Positions 36,684 to 46,681 are shown, numbered from the stretch's first letter. The stretch: DNA of 64,000 bases from Salsipaludibacter sp963812245 (GCA_963812245.1 CAWEUK010000002.1:744001-808000), one strand, 5' to 3'. Program-made: numbers and translations. The notes: generated by a model from the sequence alone, not told the origin.

Positions 36684-38030
36684 ATGGCTCGCATCTTCGG
36701 CACGGACGGGGTCCGCGGCCGTGCCAACGTCGAGGTGACGCCGGAGCTGGCGCTGCGCCTGGGCCGCGCGGTGGCCCGGGTGCTGCGCGAGAAGGGCCAC
36801 ACGCGACCCGAGGTCGTGGTCGGTCGCGACCCACGGTGGTCGTCCCCGATGCTCGAAGCTGGCCTGGCAGCCGGGCTCGCGTCGGCAGGCGCCGACGTCC
36901 ACAGTCTCGGGATGGTGTCGACTCCCGTCGTGGCGCATGCCGCCGCCGCGTCCGAGGTGCATGCCGGCGCGATGATCTCCGCCTCGCACAATCCCATGCC
37001 GGACAACGGCATCAAGTTCTTCGGCCATGACGGGTTCAAGCTCAGCGACGCGGAGGAGGACCGGGTCGAGGAGCTGTTCACCCGCGACCACGGCGATCAC
37101 CACCGGCCCATCGGTGACGACGTCGGTCGGATCACCCAGGACGATGCACCGGTGCGCGACTGGGTCGACAGCGTCGTGGCCGCAGGCGCGGACCTGTCCG
37201 GTCTGACCGTCGTCGTCGACGCCGCCAACGGGTCGGCCTCGACGCTCGGGCCGGACGTCTATCGGCGCCTGGGCGCCACGGTGATCCCGATCCACGCCGA
37301 TCCCGACGGCCGCAACATCAACCGCGACTGCGGGTCGACGCACCCCCAGTCGTTGATGGATGCCGTCGTGGCCAACGGCGCGGATGTCGGCATCGCCCAT
37401 GACGGCGACGCCGACCGGCTCCTGGCCGTCGACCATCTCGGGCGCGAGGTGGACGGCGACATCATCCTGGCGATCCTGGCTCGGGCCGCGCACGAGGCCG
37501 GGAACCTGCCTGCCCACGCGGTCGTCACGACCGTCATGACGAATCTCGGCTTCCGTCGGGCGATGGCCGGACTCGGCATCGGGGTCGAACTCACGCGCGT
37601 GGGCGATCGCTACGTCATGGAGGCGATGCGTGCCGGCGGCCTGACCCTGGGTGGCGAACAGAGCGGTCACATCATCGCGCTGGACCACGCGACGACGGGT
37701 GACGGCATCCTGTCCGCGGTGTTGCTGCTGTCCACGATGGCGACCGCAGGAGCACCCCTGGCTGATCTCCGAACGGTCATGACCCGGTTGCCGCAGGTCC
37801 TGATCAACGTCACGGGCGTCGACAAGCATCGATTGGCCGACGCTGCCCACGTCGAGGCCGTGATCGCCAGGGTCACCGATGACCTGGGCGACGACGGCCG
37901 TGTCCTGGTGCGCCCGTCGGGGACCGAGCCGCTCATCCGCGTCATGGTCGAGGCCGTGACCGAGCACGATGCCCAGGGTGGCGCGCAGGCCATCGCGGAC
38001 GCCGTCCGCACGACCCTCGCCGTGGCCTGA
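36684..38030 (+). CDS. glmM: Phosphoglucosamine mutase
   Basis: Converts glucosamine-6-phosphate to glucosamine-1-phosphate for UDP-GlcNAc. It has 448 residues. The start MARIFGTDGVRGRANVEVTPELALRLG, the phosphoserine loop ISASHNPMPDNGIKFFG, the Mg2+ loop DGDADR and the phosphate loop RPSGTEPLIRVM are all present. glmS, the preceding step in the pathway, lies 177 bases downstream. Confidence 0.97.
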   Translation: MARIFGTDGVRGRANVEVTPELALRLGRAVARVLREKGHTRPEVVVGRDPRWSSPMLEAGLAAGLASAGADVHSLGMVSTPVVAHAAAASEVHAGAMISASHNPMPDNGIKFFGHDGFKLSDAEEDRVEELFTRDHGDHHRPIGDDVGRITQDDAPVRDWVDSVVAAGADLSGLTVVVDAANGSASTLGPDVYRRLGATVIPIHADPDGRNINRDCGSTHPQSLMDAVVANGADVGIAHDGDADRLLAVDHLGREVDGDIILAILARAAHEAGNLPAHAVVTTVMTNLGFRRAMAGLGIGVELTRVGDRYVMEAMRAGGLTLGGEQSGHIIALDHATTGDGILSAVLLLSTMATAGAPLADLRTVMTRLPQVLINVTGVDKHRLADAAHVEAVIARVTDDLGDDGRVLVRPSGTEPLIRVMVEAVTEHDAQGGAQAIADAVRTTLAVA

Positions 38031-38138
38031 CCCACGTGCCAGGCGGTGCCGGCGGCCGAGTTCGGTGTCGCGAGTCGGGGCCGGCGCTGATGGCCGATTG
38101 ACCGGGCGCGCCGGATCAGTGGTGCGAGGCGGCATCGG

Positions 38139-38144
38139 TAGGCT
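38139..38144 (+). promoter_or_regulatory. Possible -10 element upstream of glmS
   Basis: TAGGCT lies 63 bases before the glmS start, the same hexamer as upstream of rpsL and the DUF885 gene. No convincing -35 is seen at the right distance. Confidence 0.3.
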
Positions 38145-38207
38145 GAAGCAGGTCGCCCAATACTTGGCGCGGACCCCTCTCCCTCACCAAGAATTGCAAG
38201 GATCGAC

Positions 38208-40052
38208 ATGTGTGGCATTGTCGGCGTGGCCGGGCGCCCAGATGCGCTCGACGTGATCATGACTGGTCTCAAGCGACTCGAGTATCGCGGCTATGACTCT
38301 GCGGGCGTCGTCATCGGTGACGACCTGCGCATCGTCAAGCGTGGAGGCAAGGTCTCCAACCTGGTTGGCGCGCTGGACGGTCAGGCCGTGACCGGCTCGA
38401 CCGGGGTCGGTCACACCCGCTGGGCCACCCACGGCCCACCCAACGACCGCAATGCCCATCCGCACTCGGACCCGGCAGGCACCGTGGCCGTGGTGCACAA
38501 CGGGATCATCGAGAACTACGAGGAGTTGCGCGCCAGCATGCCCGAGGCGGAGTTCTCCTCGGACACCGACACCGAGGTCGTGGCCCACCTGATCGCTGCT
38601 CGCGTGGCGACCGGTGAGTCCCTGCCGGATGCGTCGCGCGCCGTCGTCCGCCAACTCGAGGGTGCCTTCGCGCTGTGCATCATGGCGACCGAGACACCGG
38701 ACATGATCGTGGTCGCCAAGCGCGACGCGCCACTGATCGTGGGGCATGCCGACGGTGTCGGCTACTGCGCCTCGGACGTGGCGGCGATGATCGCGCACAC
38801 GCGTGACGTGTCGGCGCTGCTCGACGACCAGGTCGCGGTGATCACGCCCGAGGGCGTCGAGGTCACCGACCTCGAGGGTGCCCCGGCACAGGCGCACGAC
38901 TACCACGTCGACTGGGACCTCGACGCCGCCGAGAAGGGCGGCTACGACCACTTCATGCTCAAGGAGATCCACGAGCAACCCCAGGCGATCGCCGACACCC
39001 TGCGTGATCGCCTCGGAGCCCGGGGCGGTCCATCGGGCGCACCGCGGCTGCACCTGGACGAATGCCGCATCGACGAGGCCGAACTCGGCCGCATCGACAA
39101 GGTCTTCATCGTCGCCTGCGGGACGTCGCTGTACTCGGCGATGGTGGGCAAACTGGCCATCGAGCACTGGGCCGGCATCCCGGTCGAGGTCGAGGTGGCA
39201 TCGGAGTTCCGCTACCGCGACCCGATCCTGGATCCCCACACCCTCGTGATCGCCGTGTCCCAGTCCGGCGAGACCACCGACACCATGGCAGCCGCCGCGC
39301 ACGCCCGCGACCAGCGTGCCCCGGTCCTGTCGCTGGTGAACGTGGTCGGGTCCACCCTGGCCCGTGAGGCCGACGCCGTGTTCTACACGCACGCCGGCCC
39401 GGAGGTCGCGGTCGCGTCGACCAAGGCCTTCACCACCCAGTTGGCTGCGTTCCTGGTCATTGGCCTGTACCTGGCCCAGCAGAAGGGCCGGATCTACACC
39501 TCCGAGATCAAGGACATCCTTGCGCGCCTGCATGGCGTGCCGGCCCAGATCCAGCAGGTGCTCGAACTGGACCAGCAGATCGCCGAGTTGGCCGCCAAGT
39601 ACCTCGACGCCAAGTACACCATGTTCATCGGTCGTCACTCGGGGCTGCCCATCGCCATGGAGGGAGCGCTCAAGCTCAAGGAGATCTCCTACCTCCACGC
39701 CGAGGCATTCCCGGCAGGCGAGATGAAGCACGGGCCGATCGCCCTCATCGAGGACGGGTCGCTGGTCGTGGCCATCGCGCCGGCGGGGCACACCTTCGCC
39801 AAGACCGTGTCCAACATCCAGGAGGTCAGGGCCCGCGGCGCTGCAGTCCTGGCGATCGCGACGGACGGGTCCGAGGGCGACCTCAAGGCGCACGCAGACG
39901 ACATCGTGACGCTGCCCGAGGCGGTGCACGAACTGGCCACACCGATCCTGACCGCCATCCCGTTGCAGTTGTTCGCCTACCACGTCGCCCGACTGCGCGG
40001 CGAGGACATCGACCAGCCCCGCAACCTCGCCAAGACCGTCACCGTCGAGTAG
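38208..40052 (+). CDS. glmS: Glutamine--fructose-6-phosphate aminotransferase (isomerising)
   Basis: Makes glucosamine-6-phosphate, the entry step to amino sugars. It has 614 residues. The N-terminal glutaminase begins MCGIVGVAG with the Cys nucleophile and has GHTRWATHGPP and HNGIIENYEEL. Two SIS domains follow (IVACGTSLYSA, SQSGETTDTM; FIGRHSGLPIAMEGALKLKEISYLHAEA). It ends LAKTVTVE. Its last 17 bases are the start of a 113-bp tandem repeat. No glmS ribozyme-like leader is evident in the short upstream region. Confidence 0.97.
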   Translation: MCGIVGVAGRPDALDVIMTGLKRLEYRGYDSAGVVIGDDLRIVKRGGKVSNLVGALDGQAVTGSTGVGHTRWATHGPPNDRNAHPHSDPAGTVAVVHNGIIENYEELRASMPEAEFSSDTDTEVVAHLIAARVATGESLPDASRAVVRQLEGAFALCIMATETPDMIVVAKRDAPLIVGHADGVGYCASDVAAMIAHTRDVSALLDDQVAVITPEGVEVTDLEGAPAQAHDYHVDWDLDAAEKGGYDHFMLKEIHEQPQAIADTLRDRLGARGGPSGAPRLHLDECRIDEAELGRIDKVFIVACGTSLYSAMVGKLAIEHWAGIPVEVEVASEFRYRDPILDPHTLVIAVSQSGETTDTMAAAAHARDQRAPVLSLVNVVGSTLAREADAVFYTHAGPEVAVASTKAFTTQLAAFLVIGLYLAQQKGRIYTSEIKDILARLHGVPAQIQQVLELDQQIAELAAKYLDAKYTMFIGRHSGLPIAMEGALKLKEISYLHAEAFPAGEMKHGPIALIEDGSLVVAIAPAGHTFAKTVSNIQEVRARGAAVLAIATDGSEGDLKAHADDIVTLPEAVHELATPILTAIPLQLFAYHVARLRGEDIDQPRNLAKTVTVE

Positions 40053-40348
40053 TCCGGTCCCGGCGGGGGATGGGCGCCCGTGATGAGGAGCCCGTTCGCA
40101 GAACGAGCGCAGCGAGTTGTGCATCCTGTCCGAGCCTGCGAGGTCAGGCCGTCACCGTCGAGTAGTCCGGTCCCGGCCGGGGATGGGCGCCCGTGATGAG
40201 GAGCCCGCTCGCAGAACGAGCGCAGCGAGTTCTGCATCCTGTCCGAGCCTGCGAGGTCAGGCCGTCACCGTCGAGTAGTCCGGTCTCGGCCGGGGATGGG
40301 GCGCCCGTGATGAGGAGCCCGTTCGCAGAACGAGCGCAGCGAGTTGTG
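40036..40348. repeat. Three tandem copies of a 113-bp unit overlapping the glmS 3' end
   Basis: Units start at 40036, 40149 and 40262, each beginning with CCGTCACCGTCGAGTAG, the last bases and stop codon of glmS. Copies one and two are near identical; the third stops after about 87 bases. Each contains the palindrome AACGAGCGCAGCGAGTT. They fill most of the 374-base gap between glmS and the DUF885 gene. No transposase or integrase is present. Confidence 0.9.
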
Positions 40349-40426
40349 GAGTGCCGTCGGGGTGGACGCCGCCTTAGCCGTAGGGCGACACCGGGTCGAT
40401 GAAGGTCAGCGAGGCCAGCGGTGGGG

Positions 40427-42157
40427 TCAGGTGAGGCCCAGTTGGTCCTTGACCGAGGTGGTCAGGACCGGCAGCGGGAGGCCACCACGCACCAGGACGG
40501 CGTCGTGGAAGGCGGCGATGTCGAAGTCGTCACCCAACTGGTCCCGGGCCAGGTCGCGCAGCGCGAAGATGTGGCGCTGTCCCATCTTGTACGACAGCGC
40601 CTGGCCGGGCATGCCGATGTAGCGGTCAACCTCCTGGGCGATGACCGCGGGTGGGATGGGAGTCCACTCCAGGAACCAGTCGATGGCCTGTTGGCGCGTC
40701 CAGCCCATGGCGTGGATGCCGGTGTCGACCACCAGTCGTCCGGCCCGCCAGGAGTCGGCCATGAGCATCCCCAGTCGATCCAGGTCGCCGGAGTACAGGC
40801 CCATCTCGTCGGCCAGCCGTTCGGTGTACAGCCCCCACCCCTCGGCATGGGCCGTGGAGGACAGGTAGCGCCGGAAGGCCGGGACGCCCTCCAACTCCTG
40901 GGCCAACGTGCGGTCGAAGTGGTGTCCGGGGATGGCCTCGTGGAAGGCGATGGCCTCGTAGGGGTAGCGCTGGCGCTCGGTGGCCTCGTGGGTGTTGATG
41001 AAGTAGGTGCCGGGCCGCGAGCCGTCCTCGGCCGGGGGGAAGTAGTAGGCCGGCGGCATCGCGGGTGCCAGCGAGTCCGGGACCGGCAGGACCTGGCACG
41101 GCGCCTTCGGTCGGGCGTTGAACCAGCCGTCGATGTTCGCCCAGGCACGTGCGACGATCGCTTCGGCATGGGTGACCATCGCCTGTGGCGTGTCGTAGCG
41201 CAGGTCCGGATCGGTGCGCAGGCGGTCGAACAGCCCGGCCAGGTCGGTGGCGCCCAGGGCGCGCTGGCCGATCTCGAGCCATTCGACGGGCAGTTCCTCC
41301 TGCGCATTGTCCACGCCGATCTGGTGCATCGTGGCGGGGGACTGGTCGAGGCTGGTGTGGATGCGAGACAGTGTCGCGTAGGTCTGGTGGCCCCCGGGAA
41401 GGTGGCACAGCCCGACATGGTCGTTGTCGCGGCTGGCTGGCAACACCACGTCGCGAACGAAGTCGAGATGGTCCTGGAAGGCAGGCCGGACGACCTCGGC
41501 GACCAGCGTGCGCATGCGGTCGCGGAAGTCGTCGGCCACCGCGTCGGGGACGGGAATCGCCACGAACGGGTCGTCGTCGAGGTCGCTGGCGAGGTAGTCG
41601 GCGACCTGGGCCATCACCCGCTCGACATTGATCGCTGCCGGGGCCAGGCCCCGTGCCAGTCGGTCACGGTTGTGGTCTGCGACCTCGGCGAACAGGCGCG
41701 GGACCTGGGCATGGCGTGCCAGCAGCATGTCGGCCTGGTCGGGGGTGGTGGCGCCGATCTGGGATGCCGCGGACAGGAGTTCTGAGTGCATGCCCAGGAA
41801 CGGATCGATCGGCCCGATCTGGATGTCGATGTCGAGACCGAGGCGCTGTTCGCCGGCCTCGTGGACGAGCAGGTCCCTGGTCAACTGGTCGGCGGGGTCG
41901 TCCACCGTCAGGTCACGGGCGGCGGCGATCGTCTCGTCGAGTTGGTCGCGTCGGGCCTGCAGCGTGGCCTCGTCCAGCCGCTCCAGTTGGTCGTCGAAGC
42001 GATGGTCGCCCAGCATGGTGGCGTAGCTGGGTTCGGCGGCCATGATCGCGTCCCAGAACGCCGCCGCGAGACGGTCGAGTTCCTGGGCCTGGTCGGACGC
42101 GGCGCCGTTGGCCGGGGCGTCGTCGGTCTGGCCAGCGTGGTCGGTGTGGTCGTTCAC
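40427..42157 (-). CDS. DUF885 domain-containing protein, probable zinc peptidase
   Basis: A 576-residue minus-strand protein of the DUF885 family. The metal-binding helix AFHEAIPGHHF and the downstream glutamate in HAEGWGLYTERLADEMGLY match a gluzincin-like site. No signal peptide is visible, and the N-terminus is Asp/Ala-rich, so a cytoplasmic site is likely. The substrate is unknown; a dipeptidase or carboxypeptidase role is an inference. A good promoter (TTGACC-19-TAGGCT) lies upstream in the divergent region shared with nnr. Confidence 0.88.
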   Translation of the reverse strand: MNDHTDHAGQTDDAPANGAASDQAQELDRLAAAFWDAIMAAEPSYATMLGDHRFDDQLERLDEATLQARRDQLDETIAAARDLTVDDPADQLTRDLLVHEAGEQRLGLDIDIQIGPIDPFLGMHSELLSAASQIGATTPDQADMLLARHAQVPRLFAEVADHNRDRLARGLAPAAINVERVMAQVADYLASDLDDDPFVAIPVPDAVADDFRDRMRTLVAEVVRPAFQDHLDFVRDVVLPASRDNDHVGLCHLPGGHQTYATLSRIHTSLDQSPATMHQIGVDNAQEELPVEWLEIGQRALGATDLAGLFDRLRTDPDLRYDTPQAMVTHAEAIVARAWANIDGWFNARPKAPCQVLPVPDSLAPAMPPAYYFPPAEDGSRPGTYFINTHEATERQRYPYEAIAFHEAIPGHHFDRTLAQELEGVPAFRRYLSSTAHAEGWGLYTERLADEMGLYSGDLDRLGMLMADSWRAGRLVVDTGIHAMGWTRQQAIDWFLEWTPIPPAVIAQEVDRYIGMPGQALSYKMGQRHIFALRDLARDQLGDDFDIAAFHDAVLVRGGLPLPVLTTSVKDQLGLT

Positions 42158-42189
42158 GGATCATTGCTCCTGGATTGCTGGTTCGGGCC

Positions 42190-42220
42190 AGCCTATGTCG
42201 CACGGTTCAGTGCCGGTCAA
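42190..42220 (-). promoter_or_regulatory. Promoter of the DUF885 gene
   Basis: On the minus strand TTGACC (42220-42215) and TAGGCT (42195-42190) are separated by 19 bases, about 35 bases before the start codon. Confidence 0.5.
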
Positions 42221-42295
42221 GGGACATCCTCGTCCGGCCAGTGCGGTGGCTGGAGGCTGCCCTATCGTGGTCCCGAGTCGAACGGAGATCCGGTG

Positions 42296-43882
42296 ATGCA
42301 GCCAGGCGAACCGCTCCTGTCCGTGCCGCTGCTCGATGCGGCTGCGGCGCGTGCCGGTGACCAGGCGGCCGTGGCTGCCGGTGCCACCTGGGCGGGGCTC
42401 ATGGACCGCGCCGCCCATGCCCTGGCCCGGGGCGTCATGCAGGCGGCAGGCTTCGGGTATGGCCTGCGCGTCGTCGTGGTGGTCGGTTCGGGCAACAACG
42501 GTGGCGACGGGTGGGCGGCAGCGCCACTGTTGGCCAGGCGTGGGGCCCATGTCACGGTCTTCTCGCTCGCTGCCCTGGACGCCGACCTGTCCGACGAGGC
42601 CAGCGCGCATCGCGAGGCCTGGGTGGCGGCTGGCGGTCGCACGCGACCTCCGACCGCAGATCCGCACCAGGCGTTGGCTGGTGCCGACGTCGTGGTCGAC
42701 TGCCTGCTCGGCACCGGTGCCAGCGGTGCCCCTCGTGACGCCATGGGCGACGCCGTGGTGGCGATCAACGACCTCGCGGATGCCGAGGGCGTGCTCGTCG
42801 TGGCATGCGACATGCCGACGGGTGTGGATGCCGACACCGGCACCGTGCACGAACCCGCCGTGCGCGCCGACGTCACCGTCACGATGGGCGCCCGCAAGCG
42901 TGGCCTGGTCCTGGCACCCGGGTGCTGGCAGGCAGGCGAGGTGGTGGTGGGCGACCTCGGACCGCACTACCCGACGGATGGCGACTGGCATGCCCTGACC
43001 GCGGCAGGGGCCGCCCCGCGTCCGCCGGCACCGGACGCCGACAAGGTCGCACACGGTCGCGTCCTGGTGATTGCCGGCAGTGTCGGCACCGGCGGTGCAG
43101 CCATCCTGTCCACGCGGGCGGCGCTGGCAGCCGGTGGGGGACTGGTGACGCTGGCGACGCCGGCGCACATCCAACGGGTCGTGGCGCCGGTCGTCCCGGC
43201 GGCGATGACCCGTCGCCTGCCACACCTGGGCGAGCATGTCGCACCTGCAGCGGTTGCCGACCTGCAGGACGTGGACCAGTTCGACGCGGTGGTCGTGGGT
43301 CCCGGGCTCGGGCCGGTCGACGGCACGCGGGCGATCGTGGAGCACGTCCTGGCCGCGGCTGGCCGGGTCGTGCTGGACGCGGACGCGATCAACGTGTTCC
43401 GCGACGATCCGGACCGGCTGGCCGACCACGCAGGCGTCCTGGTCCTGACCCCCCACGAACGAGAACTCGCCCGCCTGGGTGGCGGGGAGGACGGCCCGGA
43501 TGCCTGGGCCCATCGCGTGCAGCGGGTGCCGGAACTGGCGATGCGCTACCACGCGACCATCGTCGCGAAGGGTCCCGGAACCATCGTTGCGGCGCCCGAT
43601 GGTCGCGTGTGGGTGACGCCGTTGGGCGGACCGGAGCTGGGCACGGGCGGGACCGGTGACACGCTGGCAGGCATGCTTGGCACGGTCGTGGCGGCAGCCG
43701 ACGACGTCCCCCTGGCCGTGGCCGAAACGGTGTGGCGCCATGCCTTCGCTGCCCACTGGCTGGCCGGCGAGCGGGGTGTGCAGCGTGTGGGTGCCCAGGA
43801 ACTGGGCGAACGGTTGGCGGATGCCGACGGCGCCCTGGTCGCCCTGGCCAGTGCGCGACCCGAGTGGCCGTTGGAGACCTGA
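42296..43882 (+). CDS. nnr: Bifunctional NAD(P)H-hydrate epimerase / ADP-dependent NAD(P)HX dehydratase
   Basis: Repairs hydrated NADH and NADPH. It has 528 residues from ATG at 42296, eight bases after GGAG. The N-terminal YjeF_N epimerase (to about residue 215) has VVVVGSGNNGGDGWAAAPLL and DCLLGTGASGAPR. The C-terminal kinase-like dehydratase has GRVLVIAGSVGTGGAAILSTRAAL, DADAINVF, LTPHERELARL and GTGGTGDTLAGMLG. The alanine racemase gene follows 39 bases later, a common actinobacterial arrangement. Confidence 0.95.
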   Translation: MQPGEPLLSVPLLDAAAARAGDQAAVAAGATWAGLMDRAAHALARGVMQAAGFGYGLRVVVVVGSGNNGGDGWAAAPLLARRGAHVTVFSLAALDADLSDEASAHREAWVAAGGRTRPPTADPHQALAGADVVVDCLLGTGASGAPRDAMGDAVVAINDLADAEGVLVVACDMPTGVDADTGTVHEPAVRADVTVTMGARKRGLVLAPGCWQAGEVVVGDLGPHYPTDGDWHALTAAGAAPRPPAPDADKVAHGRVLVIAGSVGTGGAAILSTRAALAAGGGLVTLATPAHIQRVVAPVVPAAMTRRLPHLGEHVAPAAVADLQDVDQFDAVVVGPGLGPVDGTRAIVEHVLAAAGRVVLDADAINVFRDDPDRLADHAGVLVLTPHERELARLGGGEDGPDAWAHRVQRVPELAMRYHATIVAKGPGTIVAAPDGRVWVTPLGGPELGTGGTGDTLAGMLGTVVAAADDVPLAVAETVWRHAFAAHWLAGERGVQRVGAQELGERLADADGALVALASARPEWPLET

Positions 43883-43921
43883 AACGGTCACATCGCGCAT
43901 CCTGTGGGCCGGAGGAAGTCC

Positions 43922-45130
43922 GTGCCAGCCCGGCCAGACGGCTCGGCCATCCGGCACGGGGCATACTTGCCCCACGACACCACGCGGGAGAGTCACATCG
44001 AACGGCTGCGTCCCACCTGGGCCGAGATCGACCTGACCGCCATCCGCCACAACGTGCAGGTGGTGCAGGCCACTGCCCCCGGCGCCATGGTCTGTGCCGT
44101 GGTCAAGGCCGACGGCTACGGCCACGGGTCGATCCAGGTCGGGCGTGCAGCACTGGCGGCAGGTGCCCAGTGGCTGGCGGTCGCCCTGGTCGAGGAGGGC
44201 GAGGCCCTGCGTGCCGGCGGCATCGAGGCGCCGATCCTGCTGCTGAGTGAACCCGTGGGCCAGGTCGACGAGGCCGGACGGCGCGCAGCGGCGACGCGGG
44301 TGCTGGCGGCGGACCTGACACCCTCGGTCGCGACCACCGAATTCGCCGGGTTGCTGGCCGCGGTGGCGGGCTCGCCCGTCGGCGCCCACCTGTTGGTCGA
44401 CACCGGCATGGGCCGGGTGGGCTGCCGACCGGACGAGGTGACCGCACTGCTGGACCACCCCGGCCTGGACGTGACCGGGGCGTGGACCCACCTCGCCCGC
44501 GCCGACGAGGACGTCGACACCACCGACGTGCAGCGACGCCGGTGGGCGCCAGTCGTGGACGAGGTTCGCCGGGCTCGGCCGGACGCCATCGTGCACGCCG
44601 CCAACTCTGCCGGCCTGCTGCGCCACCCGGATGCGCACTTCGACATGGTGCGGGCCGGCATCGCGCTCTACGGCCTGTCCCCGGCGCCGTCCGTGACCGC
44701 CGTGTCCTTCGGGCTGCGCCAGGCACTGACCCTGCGCACTGCGGTCTCGTTCGTCAAGCACGTGCCGGCCCGAACCCCACTGGGCTACGGCCACACCTGG
44801 TCGGCGCCCCGGGACGGGTGGGTCGCCACGTTGCCCATCGGATACGCCGACGGGGTCCCGCGGTCCACCTCCAACGGGATCGAGGTGATCATCGACGGTC
44901 GGCGGTGCCCGCAGGTCGGGCGCGTGTCGATGGACCAGGTGCTCGTGTTCACCGGACCCCACCAGCCCCGGGTCGGAGACGAGGTCGTGCTGCTGGGCGG
45001 TGATGCGTCCCACCCGGACGACCCGACCCGGTTCGTCAACGTCGACGAGTGGGCTGCCGCGGCGGACACCATCGCCTACGAGATCCCATGCCAGTTGACC
45101 GCCCGGGTCCCGCGCATCCACCTGCCCTGA
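43922..45130 (+). CDS. alr: Alanine racemase
   Basis: PLP enzyme that makes D-alanine for peptidoglycan. It has 402 residues from GTG at 43922, chosen because GGAGGA ends five bases upstream; an in-frame GTG at 43904 is poorer. The PLP lysine is Lys62 in VVKADGYGHG. The catalytic tyrosine of the partner subunit is in LGYGHTW, and IGYADG and GRVSMDQ complete the site. The N-terminal ~25 residues are an unconserved extension. Confidence 0.95.
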   Translation: MPARPDGSAIRHGAYLPHDTTRESHIERLRPTWAEIDLTAIRHNVQVVQATAPGAMVCAVVKADGYGHGSIQVGRAALAAGAQWLAVALVEEGEALRAGGIEAPILLLSEPVGQVDEAGRRAAATRVLAADLTPSVATTEFAGLLAAVAGSPVGAHLLVDTGMGRVGCRPDEVTALLDHPGLDVTGAWTHLARADEDVDTTDVQRRRWAPVVDEVRRARPDAIVHAANSAGLLRHPDAHFDMVRAGIALYGLSPAPSVTAVSFGLRQALTLRTAVSFVKHVPARTPLGYGHTWSAPRDGWVATLPIGYADGVPRSTSNGIEVIIDGRRCPQVGRVSMDQVLVFTGPHQPRVGDEVVLLGGDASHPDDPTRFVNVDEWAAAADTIAYEIPCQLTARVPRIHLP

Positions 45131-45151
45131 GCCGGCCGGTGCTGGCGGCGG

Positions 45152-46681
45152 TCAGCCGTCCCGGCGTGCCGCCGCGACCAGACGCGCCTTCGACTGGGCG
45201 ATGTGGTCGGTCAGGGACACGTGGTAGACGTGGGGGTTCACCAGCCGCAACACCCCGGGATCGAGCCGCGCGATGTCGGCGTCGCGACGGCTGCGTGCGC
45301 GTTCGATGGCCTCGTGTTGGTCGACCGGTCCGCGGTCGAACGGTTCGAGCAACGACTCGACCTCCGAGATGTCCTCCAACCGGCGCGCGACGCCGGGCTG
45401 GGCGTGGTGGTTGAGGGTGACGGAGGTGCCCACCTGCTCGTCGACGTCCGCGAGCAGGTCTGCCTCCGCGGTCCCGCGTGACCCGTACAGCCGCAGCAGC
45501 TGCTTGCGACCCGGGTTCACGGTCTTGGCGGGGGTGTCGGACACCTTGATGGCGGGATCCCACCTCGCGCCGTCCTCGGACTGCAGGGCGACCAACTTGT
45601 AGACGCCGTCGAGGTTGGGGTCACCGTCCGACGTCGACATCTTGGTCCCGACGCCATAGACCAGGCGCGCGATCACGGCGTCGGAATCCAGGCCGTAGGC
45701 AGGTGCCTCGTCACGGACCTGGTTGCGGATCTGCCAGATCGCCAGCTCGTCCAGCCCTGACGACAACACGATGCTCGTGTCCGGGAAGCCGGCCGCATCC
45801 AACTGACGGGCCGACTGCACGGCGAGGTGTGCGAGGTCCCCGGAGTCCAACCGGATCCCGATCGGCTCGTGGCCCCGCTCACGCAGCTCCTCGAAGACCG
45901 TGATGGCGTTGGGCACCCCGACTCGCAGCGTGTCGATGGTGTCGACCAGCAGCAGGCAGGCGTCGGGATACCCCTGCGCATAGGCCCGAAACGCCCCCAG
46001 CTCACCCTCGCCCATGGCCATGTAGACCTGCACGAGGGCATGGGCGTGGGTGCCCTGGGGTGGATACCCGACCATGTGGCTCACCCCGACGTTGGAGGAG
46101 TGGTTGGCACCACCGACCAGGGCGGCGCGCGAGGCGGCGTTGGCACCACGATCTGCGGCGCGACGCATGCCGAACTCGAGCACCTCGCCACCGCGCGCCG
46201 CCTGGCGGACCCGCGAGGCCTTGGTGGCGATCAGGGTCTGGAAGTTCATCTGGTTGAGCAGCGGGGTCTCGATGACCTGTGCCAGGGCCAACGGCCCCTC
46301 CACCACCGTCATCGGGGTGTTGGCATGGACCACGCGGCCCTCCGGCACCGCCTGGATGTCAAGGGCAGCGAAGCCACCGACCTCGTCGAGCCACGCCAGG
46401 AACCCGTCGTCGAAGACGCGGTGGCCGTCGTCGGTGCGATGGGACCGCAGTGCCTCCAGGGCGGGGCGGTCGAACCGTGCCGTGCGCGCCCACTCGCCGA
46501 ACCACGCGTGGCCGGCAGCGATGCAGTAGCCGGCCTGGTGCCGTCCGTAGTCCGGGTAGCGACGGAAGAAGTGCTCGAATCGCGCCGGTCGTTCGTGGAT
46601 GCCCTGCTGCCAGTACAGCTGTGCCATCGTGAGTTGGTACTGGTCGGTGAGCAGGACGCCTTCGGCGAGCGACCGGTCCAT
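45152..46681 (-). CDS. pncB: Nicotinate phosphoribosyltransferase
   Basis: Makes nicotinate mononucleotide in the NAD salvage pathway. It has 509 residues on the minus strand, converging on alr. Typical blocks are LLTDQYQLTMAQLYWQQG, FEHFFRRYP, LLNQMNFQTLIATKASRVRQAA, RRAADRGANAASRAALVGG, IGIRLDSGDLAHLA and YGVGTKMSTSDGDPNLDGVYKLVA. It belongs to the longer actinobacterial NAPRTase form. Sitting near nnr, it suggests a loose NAD-metabolism grouping. Confidence 0.93.
   Translation of the reverse strand: MDRSLAEGVLLTDQYQLTMAQLYWQQGIHERPARFEHFFRRYPDYGRHQAGYCIAAGHAWFGEWARTARFDRPALEALRSHRTDDGHRVFDDGFLAWLDEVGGFAALDIQAVPEGRVVHANTPMTVVEGPLALAQVIETPLLNQMNFQTLIATKASRVRQAARGGEVLEFGMRRAADRGANAASRAALVGGANHSSNVGVSHMVGYPPQGTHAHALVQVYMAMGEGELGAFRAYAQGYPDACLLLVDTIDTLRVGVPNAITVFEELRERGHEPIGIRLDSGDLAHLAVQSARQLDAAGFPDTSIVLSSGLDELAIWQIRNQVRDEAPAYGLDSDAVIARLVYGVGTKMSTSDGDPNLDGVYKLVALQSEDGARWDPAIKVSDTPAKTVNPGRKQLLRLYGSRGTAEADLLADVDEQVGTSVTLNHHAQPGVARRLEDISEVESLLEPFDRGPVDQHEAIERARSRRDADIARLDPGVLRLVNPHVYHVSLTDHIAQSKARLVAAARRDG

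Noticed and set aside
40036..40348. Tn7-type insertion at the glmS 3' end
   Set aside because: The location fits attTn7, but there are no terminal Tn7 repeats or tns genes, and the repeated unit is only 113 bp. It is reported as a tandem repeat only.
40036..40348. CRISPR array
   Set aside because: The units are contiguous 113-bp copies without unique spacers, and no cas gene is present.
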